Shown: positions 51,864-63,321 of the stretch, piece after piece
Numbering within the stretch: the first letter of the stretch is position 1
How the letters are laid out: each line of letters opens with the position of its first letter
NCBI GenBank assembly: GCA_041662485.1
Contig: JBAZSJ010000008.1
Coordinates: forward strand, 75,939-139,938
Direction of reading: 5' to 3'
DNA from: Rariglobus sp041662485
Lineage (GTDB): Bacteria; Verrucomicrobiota; Verrucomicrobiia; Opitutales; Opitutaceae
DNA length: 64,000 nucleotides
The notes under the pieces: generated by a model
Told to the model about the DNA's origin: nothing
Databases searched by the model: none
What the model saw: the letters and a program-made list of their open reading frames with translations, nothing else
Position numbers and translations under genes: made by a program

Positions 51864-53280
51864 TCGGGGCGATGGCGGGGACGGTGCCGGCCTTGATGAG
51901 CACCATGTCGTCGGGGTTGAGGTGCTTCTTGATGGCGGCGTTGACCTGGTCGAGCGTCACGGCGTCGATTTTTTTCGGATACTCGTCGAGCCAGGCGAGA
52001 TCGAAGCCGCGGTTCACGGTGACGAGAATCATGCCGGCGATGCCGTCGGTCGTGGCGAGGCCGACCTTGTAGCTGCCGGTGAGGTTGGTCTTGGTGCGTT
52101 CGAGCTCGGCGACGGTCACGCCGTCGTCATGCCATTTTTTCAATTCGCGGCGGGTGGAGGCGAGGCCTTTTTCGAGGAGGGCGGGGGCGAAGCTGGCGTT
52201 GATGCGCCAGTCGCCCTCGGTGAACGAATCGTTGCCCACGCGGGAGCCGATGCCGTAGGTGAGGCCTTCCTTGTCGCGCACGGTGGCCATGAGGCGTCCG
52301 GTGAAACCGCTGCCGAGAATCGTGGTGGCGACGCGCAACGGGATCGCGTCGGCGTCGGTGTATTTGAGGCCGCTGGCCTGGCCGAGGATCACGCTGACGT
52401 TGGGTTTCTCCGGCATGAAGACGCTCTGGTCGCGGTCGGCGTCGGGCGGCGCGGGCTTGGGGTAGACGGGCATGGCGACGCCGCCGGTCCAGCCGGCGAA
52501 GGCCTTGGCGATCTCGGTTTGCAGGCCCGGGACATCGATGTCGCCGACGGCGACGAGGGTGAACGCGGCGGGGCCGTAGTATTTTTTGTGGAAGGCGCGG
52601 AGGTCGGCGACGGTGGCGGACTTTACGGCGGCGAGGAAAGCTTCGGTGGGCGGCGAGTAGTTGGGGTTATCGGGCGTGTAGATGGCCTGGGCGAACGCCT
52701 GGCCGGCGCGGTAGTTGGTGCTTTCGAGGGCGCGCTGGAGCTGGCCGGCGAGCTGTTGCTTCACCTTGGTGAATTCCTCCTCGGAAAAGGCGGGCGAGCG
52801 GAGCTGCTCGGCGAGCAGGCCGATGACCATGGGGAGGTCCTTGCGCAGGCATTTGCCGCTGAATTCCATGAGCGTGCCGCCGACCTCGAACTCGAGTTCG
52901 GCACCGACGGAGTCGAGTTTTTGGGCGATGGCGAACTTGTCCTCGGTGGTGGTGCCTTGGTCGAGCATGGCGCCGACGAGGGTGGGGACGGCGAGGTTGC
53001 CGGAGCCGGCGAAGCTGTCGCCGGCGGGGAGCGAGCCGCAGAAGGTGACGACGTCCTTCACGCCGGTCTTGTAGGCGATGACGTCTATGCCGCCGATGCG
53101 GGTGCGGACGGCGTTTTCGGCGATGCCGGCGTGGAGCGTGGCGGCGAAGAGCAGAACGAAGACGAACGAGAGTAGACGCGGCGTCCCGCCGCGTTGTAGA
53201 GAGGAAACGCGGCGGGCCGCCGCGTCTACTTTGGCGGAACGGGGAATGCGGATAACGGATGGCAGAAAAGAAAGGTTCAT
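51859..53280 (-). CDS. M16 peptidase-fold protein, inactive subunit
   Basis: 473 residues of the M16 (insulinase/processing-peptidase) family without the zinc motif: where HxxEH should stand the sequence is TLVGAMLDQGTTTEDK. M16 halves are recognised by ALESTNYRAGQAFAQAIYTP, LRAFHKKYYGPAAFTLVAVG and DKEGLTYGIGSRV. Active/inactive pairs work as heterodimers, and the active partner is 18 bases upstream (53299-54723). Residues 18-37 (VDAAARRVSSLQRGGTPRLL), ahead of the hydrophobic core SFVFVLLFAATLHAG, are coded by an inverted repeat (53172-53229). The stop codon also comes from a repeat. Confidence 0.9.
   Translation of the reverse strand: MNLSFLPSVIRIPRSAKVDAAARRVSSLQRGGTPRLLSFVFVLLFAATLHAGIAENAVRTRIGGIDVIAYKTGVKDVVTFCGSLPAGDSFAGSGNLAVPTLVGAMLDQGTTTEDKFAIAQKLDSVGAELEFEVGGTLMEFSGKCLRKDLPMVIGLLAEQLRSPAFSEEEFTKVKQQLAGQLQRALESTNYRAGQAFAQAIYTPDNPNYSPPTEAFLAAVKSATVADLRAFHKKYYGPAAFTLVAVGDIDVPGLQTEIAKAFAGWTGGVAMPVYPKPAPPDADRDQSVFMPEKPNVSVILGQASGLKYTDADAIPLRVATTILGSGFTGRLMATVRDKEGLTYGIGSRVGNDSFTEGDWRINASFAPALLEKGLASTRRELKKWHDDGVTVAELERTKTNLTGSYKVGLATTDGIAGMILVTVNRGFDLAWLDEYPKKIDAVTLDQVNAAIKKHLNPDDMVLIKAGTVPAIAPR
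53172..53229. repeat. REP pair (GTAGACGCGGCG) inside the M16-like signal peptide
   Basis: GTAGACGCGGCGTCCCGCCG at the left and its counterpart CGCGGCGGGCCGCCGCGTCT then AC at the right, separated by TTGTAGAGAGGAAA. Each arm is itself a hairpin (CGCGGCG/CGCCGCG) behind GTAG. The frame stays open through both. Confidence 0.88.
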
Positions 53281-53298
53281 GGCGTGGGGGCGTCAGGG

Positions 53299-54723
53299 TT
53301 AGCGGCTGATGGGGCCGGTGGCGCCTGCGGGCGAGGGAGGAGGAAGGGGCGTGCCTTCGGGGGGGCGGATCGGGATGAACCAGCCGGTGGTGCTTTGGTC
53401 GGCGTCGAAGCAGGTGTTGGCGACGCGCTTCACGTCCTCGGGGGTGACCTTCTTGATGGCTTCGTCGATGGTCGTGTAGAGCGTCCAGTCGCCGGCGGCG
53501 ATGTATTCGTTGAGGTTGCTGGCGATGGCGAAGGCGCCGTCGCGGGCGTAGGCGGAGGAGGCGAGCATCTGGTTGACGGCGGAGGAGACCTCGGTGGCGG
53601 TGACGCCGTCTTTTTTGAGGCGGGCGATTTCGTCGAGCAGGGTCATTTCGACGGCCTCCATTTTTACGCCGGGGGCGAGGTTGGCGTAGATGATCGCGAG
53701 GGAAGGATCGTGGAAGAAACCGACGCCGCAGCTCACGTTGGTGGTGAGATTCTGGTCGGTGAGGGCGCGGTAGAGGCGGCTGTTTTTGCCGGAGGTGAGG
53801 ATGGAGCCGAGGACGTTGAGGGCGGCGGCATCGGGATCGCGTCCGGAGGGGGTCTTGTAGGCGACGGCGACGACGCCGAGCTGGCCGGCGCGCCGCACGG
53901 TGACGCGGCGGGGGCCGCTTTGCGCGGGCTCGACGGTGTAAACCTGCGGGATGGGGCGAGGGGAGCGGGGGATGGCGCCGTAGTATTTTTTGACGAGGGC
54001 GAGGGCGGCGGCGGGCTCGATGTCGCCGATGACGGTGACGGTGGCGTTGTCGGGCCAGTAGTAGGTGTCGTAGAACTCGCGGAGTTTTTCGATGGGCACG
54101 TTCTCGATGTCGCTGCGCCAGCCGATCGTGGGGTGATGGTAGGGATGGCCGATGTAGGCGGCGGCGTAGATTTCCTTTTCGAGGGCGCGGACGGGGTTGT
54201 TTTCGCCGATCTCGAATTCGTTGCGGACGACGGTCATCTCGGGGCGGCGGTCGGAGTCGCGGAGCCAGAGGTTGCGCATGCGGTCGGCCTCGATGGCGAC
54301 GTAGGCCTCGAGGTGCTCCTTGCCGAGGTTGGCGAAGTAGTTGGTGCGGTCTAGCCAGGTGGTGGCGTTGTATTGGGCGCCGACGCGCTCGAGGAGCTGG
54401 TCGATGCTGGTGCCGTCGGCGCGGTTGTGGGCGGCGCTGCCCTTGAACATGAGGTGTTCGAGGAGGTGGGTGGCGCCGGTGACGCCGAGGCCCTCGTTGC
54501 GGGAGCCCACGCGGTAGGTGACCATGAAGGTCGCGACGGGCGCGGAGTGGTCGGGGAGGACGAGGACCTGGAGACCGTTGGCGTCGAGGGTGTATTCGGC
54601 GATGCCGCCGACGGTCTTGACGTAGGTGAAGCCGTCAACCTTGGCGGGGGCGGCCGGCTGATCGGCGGCGCGGAGCCCGAGGACGGAGAGCAGGAGAAGG
54701 CCGGAGAAAAGGCGGAGTTTCAT
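53299..54723 (-). CDS. M16 zinc metallopeptidase, active subunit
   Basis: 474 residues from ATG 54723 with signal peptide MKLRLFSGLLLLSVLGLRAA. The inverted zinc motif HLLEH is at residues 86-90 (GATHLLEHLMFKGS), with the distant glutamate expected in RNEFEIGENNPV. The two M16 halves are complete. A periplasmic peptidase that probably degrades peptides or precursor proteins together with the inactive partner downstream. The C-terminus is proline-rich. The frame stays open antisense to the next gene as far as 57741, but the family and signal peptide begin at 54723. Confidence 0.94.
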   Translation of the reverse strand: MKLRLFSGLLLLSVLGLRAADQPAAPAKVDGFTYVKTVGGIAEYTLDANGLQVLVLPDHSAPVATFMVTYRVGSRNEGLGVTGATHLLEHLMFKGSAAHNRADGTSIDQLLERVGAQYNATTWLDRTNYFANLGKEHLEAYVAIEADRMRNLWLRDSDRRPEMTVVRNEFEIGENNPVRALEKEIYAAAYIGHPYHHPTIGWRSDIENVPIEKLREFYDTYYWPDNATVTVIGDIEPAAALALVKKYYGAIPRSPRPIPQVYTVEPAQSGPRRVTVRRAGQLGVVAVAYKTPSGRDPDAAALNVLGSILTSGKNSRLYRALTDQNLTTNVSCGVGFFHDPSLAIIYANLAPGVKMEAVEMTLLDEIARLKKDGVTATEVSSAVNQMLASSAYARDGAFAIASNLNEYIAAGDWTLYTTIDEAIKKVTPEDVKRVANTCFDADQSTTGWFIPIRPPEGTPLPPPSPAGATGPISR

Positions 54724-54849
54724 GAATGGGGAGACGAGGTGTGACCGCAGGATCGGCAAAAGTGTCCATGATAACTTGGGTCGGCAAGTGTCGTGATTTG
54801 CTTTTGAACGCGCGCGCGGTTTTGCTGTCGGGGTTAGGCGCGATCCCTC

Positions 54850-57576
<2,727 letters not shown>

Positions 57577-57647
57577 TCCGCGGGGGGCGGCAGGTTTTGC
57601 CGCAGGGTTGAGGCGTTCTATGCCAAACCATAGCCGACTGACAGGCT

Positions 57648-57727
57648 GTGCGGAGGACGGACCTCCAGATCCGTCCAAGCGGGAGCGATGGAAATCCAAT
57701 ACACGTCGACCGGGAGGTCCGACCTCC
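57648..57727. repeat. Dispersed repeat, family D, distant member
   Basis: TGCGGAGGACGGACCTCCAG then ATCCGTCC begins it (hairpin GGACGGA/TCCGTCC) and GGGAGGTCCGACCTCC ends it. Head and tail match 20934-21035 and 59016-59091; the centre differs. Confidence 0.75.
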
Positions 57728-57757
57728 TTTTTGCGGCGCAACTTTGCTTGAACCGAT

Positions 57758-58393
57758 TCAGAACCGCAGCGTGGCGTAGAGCACGGCCGAGGTGAGCGAG
57801 CCGCTGCGGGAGAGGTTGTCCTCGTAGGACACGCGCAGGCCGACGCCGACCAGGGTGAAATGCGCGGCGGTATCGAGCGTGCAGGTGGCGGTGTCCAGAC
57901 GGTCGGACGACACGAAGCGGACGGAGGGCGTGGTGTGGATGAAACCGGGGACGAGCGTGATGCCGACGCCCGCGCCGAGGGCGTAGCCGGCGTCCCAGCC
58001 GTCCTCCGGATTATAGGCGAGGGTGTTGGCGTGGTCGAAAGACAGGCCCGCGCTGACGTAGGGGGCGAGGATGCCGACGACGGAAACGTCGAGGCGCAGG
58101 TCGGCGTCGATGTCGTCGCGGCGAAAGCCCTTGCCGTCGGGGGAGGCGAGGTGGCGGTAGTCGGCGCGCAGGCCGAGGCCCGTGACGAGGAGTTTGCCGA
58201 GGTTGTATTTCAGGCCGGCGGCATAGCCGGCGAGCTCGGCATTGCCGCCGGGTTGTTGAAGCCAGGCATAGGCGGCGCCCGCCTCGAGGCTGTGATCGGA
58301 GGCGGGATCGTCGGCGCGGAGGGAGGAGGCGGACGCGAGGGCCAACGCGCTGCTGACGAGCGCGGCGAAACGGCGGAACGTTTTTGAGTGCAT
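57758..58393 (-). CDS. Outer-membrane beta-barrel protein (OmpA-barrel-like)
   Basis: 211 residues from ATG 58393 with signal peptide (LVSSALALASASSLRA). About eight amphipathic strands follow (AGYAAGLKYNLGKLLVTGLG, LDVSVVGILAPYVSAGLSF, FTLVGVGLRVSYEDN) and the chain ends in aromatic-terminated ATLRF, the BAM signature. No periplasmic domain. A small porin- or OmpW/OmpA-type barrel of unknown ligand, in a single-gene unit. Confidence 0.78.
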   Translation of the reverse strand: MHSKTFRRFAALVSSALALASASSLRADDPASDHSLEAGAAYAWLQQPGGNAELAGYAAGLKYNLGKLLVTGLGLRADYRHLASPDGKGFRRDDIDADLRLDVSVVGILAPYVSAGLSFDHANTLAYNPEDGWDAGYALGAGVGITLVPGFIHTTPSVRFVSSDRLDTATCTLDTAAHFTLVGVGLRVSYEDNLSRSGSLTSAVLYATLRF

Positions 58394-58618
58394 GGCGGGC
58401 GTGGGTTGGGGGTGACGGGAGGGAGCTCCGGCGAGCGTGATGACCGGAGGCGATGACTGCAAGCGAGGCGGCGGGGGGCGTTTGCCGGAGCCGTTTCCAG
58501 GGAAGAAACGAGGCCGGGTTGAGCAGGGCGTTTGCTGGAGGGTATCAGATTGGCGGCTAACCGGCTGCTGCGCGGGGCGGCGCGTAGCCCGGGGCGGTGA
58601 CGGGCGTCAAATCCGGAT

Positions 58619-58981
58619 ATGAACATTCAGCCGACGCAGGTTTTTTCCAAGAACACGGTCTCGCGGGTTTTGAACGGACTCTTGTTTTTGGGCGGGTGTT
58701 TTTTGGCGGGGTCGGGGTGGTTGCTGGATCAGCGTCTGCCGCGCGGGAGGGGAGAGGGAGGGGTGAGGCCGACGTTGCTCGGCATGGGCCGGCATGACTG
58801 GGGCGAATGGCATGCGTGGGTCGGTTACGCCATGGTCGGGCTGGTGGTCGTGCATCTGGCGTTGCACTGGCGCTGGCTCGTCAAAATCGCCGCCGAGCAG
58901 AAACCGTGGCGGTTGGTGGCGGGCGTGGCCGCGGGAGCGGCGGTGGCGGGTTTTTTCCTGTTCGCTCCGGTAAAGGGATAG
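58619..58981 (+). CDS. DUF4405 membrane protein
   Basis: 120 residues with two to three helices: VLNGLLFLGGCFLAGSGWLL, then the His-rich HDWGEWHAWVGYAMVGLVVV and HLALHWRW, and VAGVAAGAAVAGFFLFAPV. The histidines on neighbouring helices are the DUF4405 pattern and resemble those of cytochrome b561-type haem proteins, so a role in membrane electron transfer is possible. The stop is 12 bases before a family D repeat leader. Confidence 0.8.
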   Translation: MNIQPTQVFSKNTVSRVLNGLLFLGGCFLAGSGWLLDQRLPRGRGEGGVRPTLLGMGRHDWGEWHAWVGYAMVGLVVVHLALHWRWLVKIAAEQKPWRLVAGVAAGAAVAGFFLFAPVKG

Positions 58982-58989
58982 GCGAGGGC

Positions 58990-59091
58990 GTTTCAAATAA
59001 AACCGTGGCCTCAAAGGAGGTCGGACCGGTCCGATCCGATTGGACGTCCTCGGAAAATATCATGACGGACCTGGAGGTCCGTCCTCCGCGC
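58990..59091. repeat. Dispersed repeat, family D, with AAATAAAACCG leader
   Basis: TTCAAATAAAACCGTGGCC leader followed by the inverted form of the unit at 20934-21035 (GGAGGTCGGACCGGTCCGAT, ... GGAGGTCCGTCCTCCGCGC). Confidence 0.85.
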
Positions 59092-59120
59092 AGCCGATTT
59101 CGGCGACAGGGCTGGCTCGG

Positions 59121-59157
59121 CGATGCCCAACCGGACCCGACGAGGTCGTCGGGTCTC
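59121..59157. repeat. Dispersed repeat, GACCCGACGA type
   Basis: CGATGCCCAACCGGACCCGA then CGAGGTCGTCGGGTCTC. Hairpin GACCCGACgacctCGTCGGGTC. Nearly identical copy at 63850-63886. Confidence 0.85.
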
Positions 59158-59195
59158 CAAGTTGGACATGCTGGCGCGCACCTAACGGAGCGGCT

Positions 59196-59801
59196 CTAGC
59201 CGGCGGCGTCCGGCGCGGCGCGGGCGGCGATGCGGCGCTCGGCCTCGAGGATGATCGCTTCGCAGCCGATGAACTTGTGGTCGTCGAGGCACAGGCGGCG
59301 GCGTTTGCCGTCCACTTCGTAGATGGCGTAGGCGATGCCTTTGCCGGCCCATTTGCGGCGGTCCATTTCGACGATGGTGTCGAGGTGGACGGTCTCGCCA
59401 CCGGCGCCGGTGACGATGTCGCCGTCGGCGCGCACGCTTTTGCGGCGCTGGAGCGCGACCCAGCCGACGAAGCCCAGGCCGATGGACAGGAGGATGCCGC
59501 CGATGGTGCGCTGGCCGGAAAGGTCGCCGGGCGTGCGCTCTTTGGGAACCGTGGGGTTGAGATCGTGTTCGGCGGCGTAGTCGGTCCAGGCGCGGACGAC
59601 CTCGGGATTCTCGGCGTCGTGTTTCTTGCCTTCGGGGACGGAGCCGGCGGTGAGGGCGACGAGTTGATCGTGGCGTTTGTCCTCGGCGGGCCAGGCGATC
59701 CAGCCGTCGTAGCAGAACCACAGGGCCATGCCGTTGACCATGATGGCCATCATCGTCATGCGGCGCTGCCATTCCTTGGAGATGCGGGCGTGGACATTCA
59801 T
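59196..59801 (-). CDS. Hypothetical two-helix membrane protein
   Basis: 201 residues from ATG 59801; the open frame upstream to 59900 is a REP pair and is left out. Helix 1 is MTMMAIMVNGMALWFCYDGW, helix 2 TIGGILLSIGLGFVGWVALQ, with an outside loop of about 75 residues between. The C-terminal cytoplasmic part (VEMDRRKWAGKGIAYAIYEV, KRRRLCLDDHKFIGCEAIIL) looks like a small folded beta domain. No family is recognised. Single gene, convergent with the DUF4405 gene. Confidence 0.7.
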   Translation of the reverse strand: MNVHARISKEWQRRMTMMAIMVNGMALWFCYDGWIAWPAEDKRHDQLVALTAGSVPEGKKHDAENPEVVRAWTDYAAEHDLNPTVPKERTPGDLSGQRTIGGILLSIGLGFVGWVALQRRKSVRADGDIVTGAGGETVHLDTIVEMDRRKWAGKGIAYAIYEVDGKRRRLCLDDHKFIGCEAIILEAERRIAARAAPDAAG

Positions 59802-59860
59802 AGAATGAGGAGGGAGCGGGATAAGGGACAGGTGGGTGCCAAGTGGAGTGGGGATTGGAA

Positions 59861-59912
59861 TCGCGAGCAAGCTCGCTCCCATGTCGATCATCGCCTGCAA
59901 GCAGGCTCCTAC
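59861..59912. repeat. Two REP units, families A and A2, in tandem
   Basis: TCGCGAGCAAGCTCGCTCCC then AT, and six bases on ATCGCCTGCAAGCAGGCTCC then TAC. Both are the same orientation and share the GTRGGAGC head when read on the minus strand. Confidence 0.88.
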
Positions 59913-59945
59913 ATGGCGGAGACGGAATCGCGCATCAATGCGCTC

Positions 59946-60938
59946 CTACTTGCGGCCTTTGCGGCGACCCGGGGGCGGGGATTCCCAGGCGGCGATGGTG
60001 GACTGGAGGTAGGCGAGCTGGCGCTGGAGGGCGACGAGGTCTTCGTGGAGCTCGGTTTCGAGGCGGCGGTGGAGCTGGGGGCGTTTTTTCTCGGAGAGCG
60101 TGAAGCGCCAGGCGGGGGAGCGGCGGTAGCCGCGGAGTTTGCGCTCGGTGTCGCGGCGGGCGGCGTGGAGTTCGGCGATGGCGCGACTCAACCGGCTGAG
60201 CGAGGAGTCGGGGCTGAGCGTGTCGTTGGCGGTCTCCCAATCGATTTCGAGGCGGGCGAGCCAGTCGGCGTCGCGGGCGGCCCAGGCTTGCTGGACTTCG
60301 TGCCAGAGGTGTTCGCGGGCGGGCGTCCACTCGCCGCCACGGTCCGGGTGGAGGTGTTGGACGAGGCGGCGATAGAGGTCGCGGGCCTCGGCGGTGGCGG
60401 GCGGCGGTTTTCCCCAAGGATCGAAGGCGGCGAACGGATCGTCGGGATCGGGGCGGGTGTGGGTGTCGGCGGAGGGGCCGGGGTTGTCGTCGCCGAAGAG
60501 GTCGTTGAAGAAGTCGTCGGTGTCGGTTTTGAAGGCGTCGCGCGGGCGGGTGTCGGAGTCGGGCGGCGGCTCGGGTTCGGGCGGGTGGGCGCGTTCGTAG
60601 GCCTCGGGGTCGGCGAGATATTCTTTGTGCTCCTTCCAGAGTTTTTTGAGGGAGCGGCCGGTCATGGCGGCCATATACTGGACGGACTCGATTTCGCGGG
60701 AGAGGGAGAGGACTTTGGCGTGGAGGTCGCGCAGGGTGGTGACGAGCTGGGGGAAGGCGCCGAGCATCCAGCGCTCGTAGGCGATGGCGTCGGTTCGCTC
60801 GTGGCGGCGGAGGTCGGCGGCGGCTTTGTCGAGGCGTTTGCGGGCGGCGTGGAACTCGGACCAGGCGGCGTGCCGGAGCGGGCGGGCGTCGATGAGGACG
60901 AGGGCGCGGCAGCGGGCGGGGCGGGCGGAGACAGGCAT
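59946..60938 (-). CDS. J-domain-like protein
   Basis: 330 residues from ATG 60938 (or 335 from 60953, which lies in the repeat). The N-terminal 120 residues are coiled-coil-like (HAARKRLDKAAADLRRHERT), then a Pro/Asp-rich linker, a short J-domain core at about 210-250 with the HPD motif (DLYRRLVQHLHPDRGGEWTP), and a second helical region. The full DnaJ domain is not seen, so it is a J-domain-like co-chaperone candidate. It is transcribed after recD2 in the opposite half of the same strand. Confidence 0.68.
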   Translation of the reverse strand: MPVSARPARCRALVLIDARPLRHAAWSEFHAARKRLDKAAADLRRHERTDAIAYERWMLGAFPQLVTTLRDLHAKVLSLSREIESVQYMAAMTGRSLKKLWKEHKEYLADPEAYERAHPPEPEPPPDSDTRPRDAFKTDTDDFFNDLFGDDNPGPSADTHTRPDPDDPFAAFDPWGKPPPATAEARDLYRRLVQHLHPDRGGEWTPAREHLWHEVQQAWAARDADWLARLEIDWETANDTLSPDSSLSRLSRAIAELHAARRDTERKLRGYRRSPAWRFTLSEKKRPQLHRRLETELHEDLVALQRQLAYLQSTIAAWESPPPGRRKGRK

Positions 60939-60949
60939 GGATTTCGGAA

Positions 60950-60973
60950 CCACTCGCTGGCGCTCGCGGCTAC
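60950..60973. repeat. Half element of family E at the recD2 stop
   Basis: CCACTCGCTGGCGCTCGCGG then CTAC. Read on the minus strand it opens with GTAG, whose TAG ends the recD2 frame at 60970-60972. Confidence 0.88.
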
Positions 60974-63276
60974 GAGGGCGGATGCAACGCGGCGAGTTTT
61001 TCGCGGAGGTGGGTGGTGCGGGTCTTGGCGTCGCTGGCGCGGACGGCCATGGCGTAGGCGGCGGGCTCGCCGACGATGAAGACTTTTTTCTTCCCTCGGG
61101 TGATCGCGGTGTAGAGCAGGTTGCGCTGGAGCATCATGAAGTGCGCCTTCAGCAGCGGGACGATCACGACGGGGTATTCGGAGCCCTGCGACTTGTGAAT
61201 GCTGATGGCGTAGGCGGGGGCGAGGTCGCCGAATGCGCCGCGGTCGAAGGTGTGTTCGGCGCCGTCGAACTTGGCGGTGAGCGTGCCGGCTTCGGTGTCC
61301 ACGGCGGCGATCACGCCAATATCGCCGTTGAAGAGGGCCTTGTCGTAATTGTTGCGGAGTTGGATGACTTTGTCGCCGGGGCGATATTCGCCGTGGGGAC
61401 CGCGCAGGCCCTTGGCGTGCGGGTTGAGGGCGGCCTGGAGCTGGATGTTGAGGTTACCCACGCCGGCGGTGCCTTTGTGCATGGGGGCGAGGATCTGCAC
61501 GTCGTTGATCGGATTGAACCAAGGGTAGTGCTGCGGGACGAACTCGGTGCAGAGCTGGATGACTTTGCGGACGGTGTCTTCGGCGGAGGCGGCGACGATG
61601 AACGTGAGGTCGGACCAGGCTTGGGTGGCGGAGACTTCGTTGACGGAGGGCGGGAGGACGGGTTCGCCGGCGTTGATGGCGTGGGCGGTGACGACGATCT
61701 GGCTCTGGCCTTTCTGGCGATAAATAACGTTGAGGCGAGTGACGGGGAGCACGGCGGAAGGCTGAGGGCTGAGACCTGAGACCTGAGAGGAGGCGGAGGA
61801 GGCGATGAGGTCTTTGAGGACGTTGCCGGCGCCGACGGACGGGAGTTGGTCGATGTCGCCGACGAGGAGGAGGTGGGCGCGCGACGGGACGGCCTGCAGG
61901 ACGGCGGCGGCGAGGCGCGTGTCGAGCATCGAGGCTTCGTCCACGATGAGGAAATCGGTGGCGAGGGGCTGGTGTTCGTTGGCGACGAAGCCGCCTTTGG
62001 ACGGGTCGTATTTGAGGAGGCGGTGGATCGTGGAGGCGAAGCCGCCGGTGGTTTCGGAGAGTCGCTGGGCGGCGCGGCCGGTGGGGGCGGCGAGGTGGAC
62101 GCGGACCTTTTTGGCCTTCAGGATTTCGACGAGGGCGCGGAGTATACTGGTTTTTCCCGTGCCTGGCCCGCCGGTGAGGATGGAGACTTTGGAGAGGAGG
62201 GCGTTTTTGAGGCCGGCGCGTTGCTGTTCGGCGAATTCGAAGCCGGCTTTTTGCTCGGCCCACTGGACGGCGGCGTCGGCTTTGATGGGCGGGAGGCCGC
62301 TGCCGACTTTCGTGAGGCGGGCGATGGTGGCGGCGATTTTTTGTTCGGCGCGGTCGTTGACGGGGAGTTGGACGAGGCCGGAGCCGGGGAGCGGGTTTTC
62401 CACGCCGGCAGGCTGGTGGCGGACGAGGGCGCGGGACTCGACGAGGGCGGCGATGCGGGCTTCGACGAACTTGGCCTCGGTTTCGAGGAGCGGGGCGGCG
62501 TAGTCGATGAGGTCCACCTCGCGGATCGCGGTGTGGCCTTCCTCCTGGAGCGTTTCCATCGCGTAGAGGAGGCCGGCGTCGAGGCGGGGCGGGGCGTCGT
62601 TGGCGTAGCCGAGGTTGATGGCGATGCGGTCGGCGGTCTTGAAGCCGATGCCGTCGATCTCGCGGGCGACGCGGTAGGGCTCGGTGGTGAGAATGCGTTT
62701 GGCCTCGGCGCCGTATTGGTTGATCAACTTCACGCACTGGCCGGTGGTGACGCCGTAGGTCTGGAGGAAGATGTAGAGTTCGCGGAAGGCGCGCTGGTCG
62801 TCCCAGGCCTTCTTGATGGCGGAGGCGCGTTTTTTGCCGATGCCGGGGACGTTGCGGAGTTTGCCGGATTCTTCGCTGAGGACGCGGAAGGTGTCGGTGC
62901 CGAAGGCGTCCACGATCTTGTTGGCGTAAACTTTGCCGATGCCCTCGACGAGGCCGCTGCCGAGGTATTTGCGGATGCCGTAAACGCTGGAGGGGAGCTC
63001 GGAGCGGAAGGTGGCGATCTTGAACTGGTCGCCGTGCTGGGCGTGCTTTGTCCAGGTGCCGCGGAGGTGGAGGGTTTCGCCGCATTGCACGCCGGGGAGG
63101 GTGCCGACGATGCTCACGCGGGCGTCGGTGTCGTCGGCGCGAAACTCCGCGATGGTGTAGTGGTTCTCCTCGTTGAAGAAGATGATGCGTTCGAGAACGC
63201 CGGTCAGGGTGTCGGAGTTGGCGGAGGAGGCGGCCACGTGCGACGAAGAAGAACACGTCTTCCGGGGAAAAATCAA
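60970..63276 (-). CDS. recD2: RecD2-type ATP-dependent DNA helicase
   Basis: 768 residues. The N-terminal RecD2-specific part has the OB-like strand and helix-hairpin-helix motifs (VEGIGKVYANKIVDAFG, VPGIGKKRASAIKKAW); the SF1B core carries Walker A SILTGGPGTGKTSILRAL, motif Ia APTGRAAQRLSE, Walker B DFLIVDEASMLD, motif III VGDIDQLPSVGAGNVLKD, and the late YAISIHKSQGSEYPVVIV. RecD2 unwinds DNA 5'-3' in repair and acts without RecBC. Between motif III and VTRLNVIYRQ there is an extra serine-rich SASSQVSGLSPQPSAV coded by a short tandem repeat (61756-61790). The stop comes from a repeat. Confidence 0.94.
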   Translation of the reverse strand: MIFPRKTCSSSSHVAASSANSDTLTGVLERIIFFNEENHYTIAEFRADDTDARVSIVGTLPGVQCGETLHLRGTWTKHAQHGDQFKIATFRSELPSSVYGIRKYLGSGLVEGIGKVYANKIVDAFGTDTFRVLSEESGKLRNVPGIGKKRASAIKKAWDDQRAFRELYIFLQTYGVTTGQCVKLINQYGAEAKRILTTEPYRVAREIDGIGFKTADRIAINLGYANDAPPRLDAGLLYAMETLQEEGHTAIREVDLIDYAAPLLETEAKFVEARIAALVESRALVRHQPAGVENPLPGSGLVQLPVNDRAEQKIAATIARLTKVGSGLPPIKADAAVQWAEQKAGFEFAEQQRAGLKNALLSKVSILTGGPGTGKTSILRALVEILKAKKVRVHLAAPTGRAAQRLSETTGGFASTIHRLLKYDPSKGGFVANEHQPLATDFLIVDEASMLDTRLAAAVLQAVPSRAHLLLVGDIDQLPSVGAGNVLKDLIASSASSQVSGLSPQPSAVLPVTRLNVIYRQKGQSQIVVTAHAINAGEPVLPPSVNEVSATQAWSDLTFIVAASAEDTVRKVIQLCTEFVPQHYPWFNPINDVQILAPMHKGTAGVGNLNIQLQAALNPHAKGLRGPHGEYRPGDKVIQLRNNYDKALFNGDIGVIAAVDTEAGTLTAKFDGAEHTFDRGAFGDLAPAYAISIHKSQGSEYPVVIVPLLKAHFMMLQRNLLYTAITRGKKKVFIVGEPAAYAMAVRASDAKTRTTHLREKLAALHPPS
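61756..61790. repeat. Short CTCAGGT tandem repeat within recD2
   Basis: On the minus strand CTCTCAGGTCTCAGGTCTCA then GCCCTCAGCC: three CTCAG units, in frame, giving about 12 extra residues in the helicase core. Confidence 0.75.
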
Positions 63277-63321
63277 ACGCGGGGAATTGCCAGCGGGGAA
63301 GTTTTGGGGCGGAGTGGGGGC

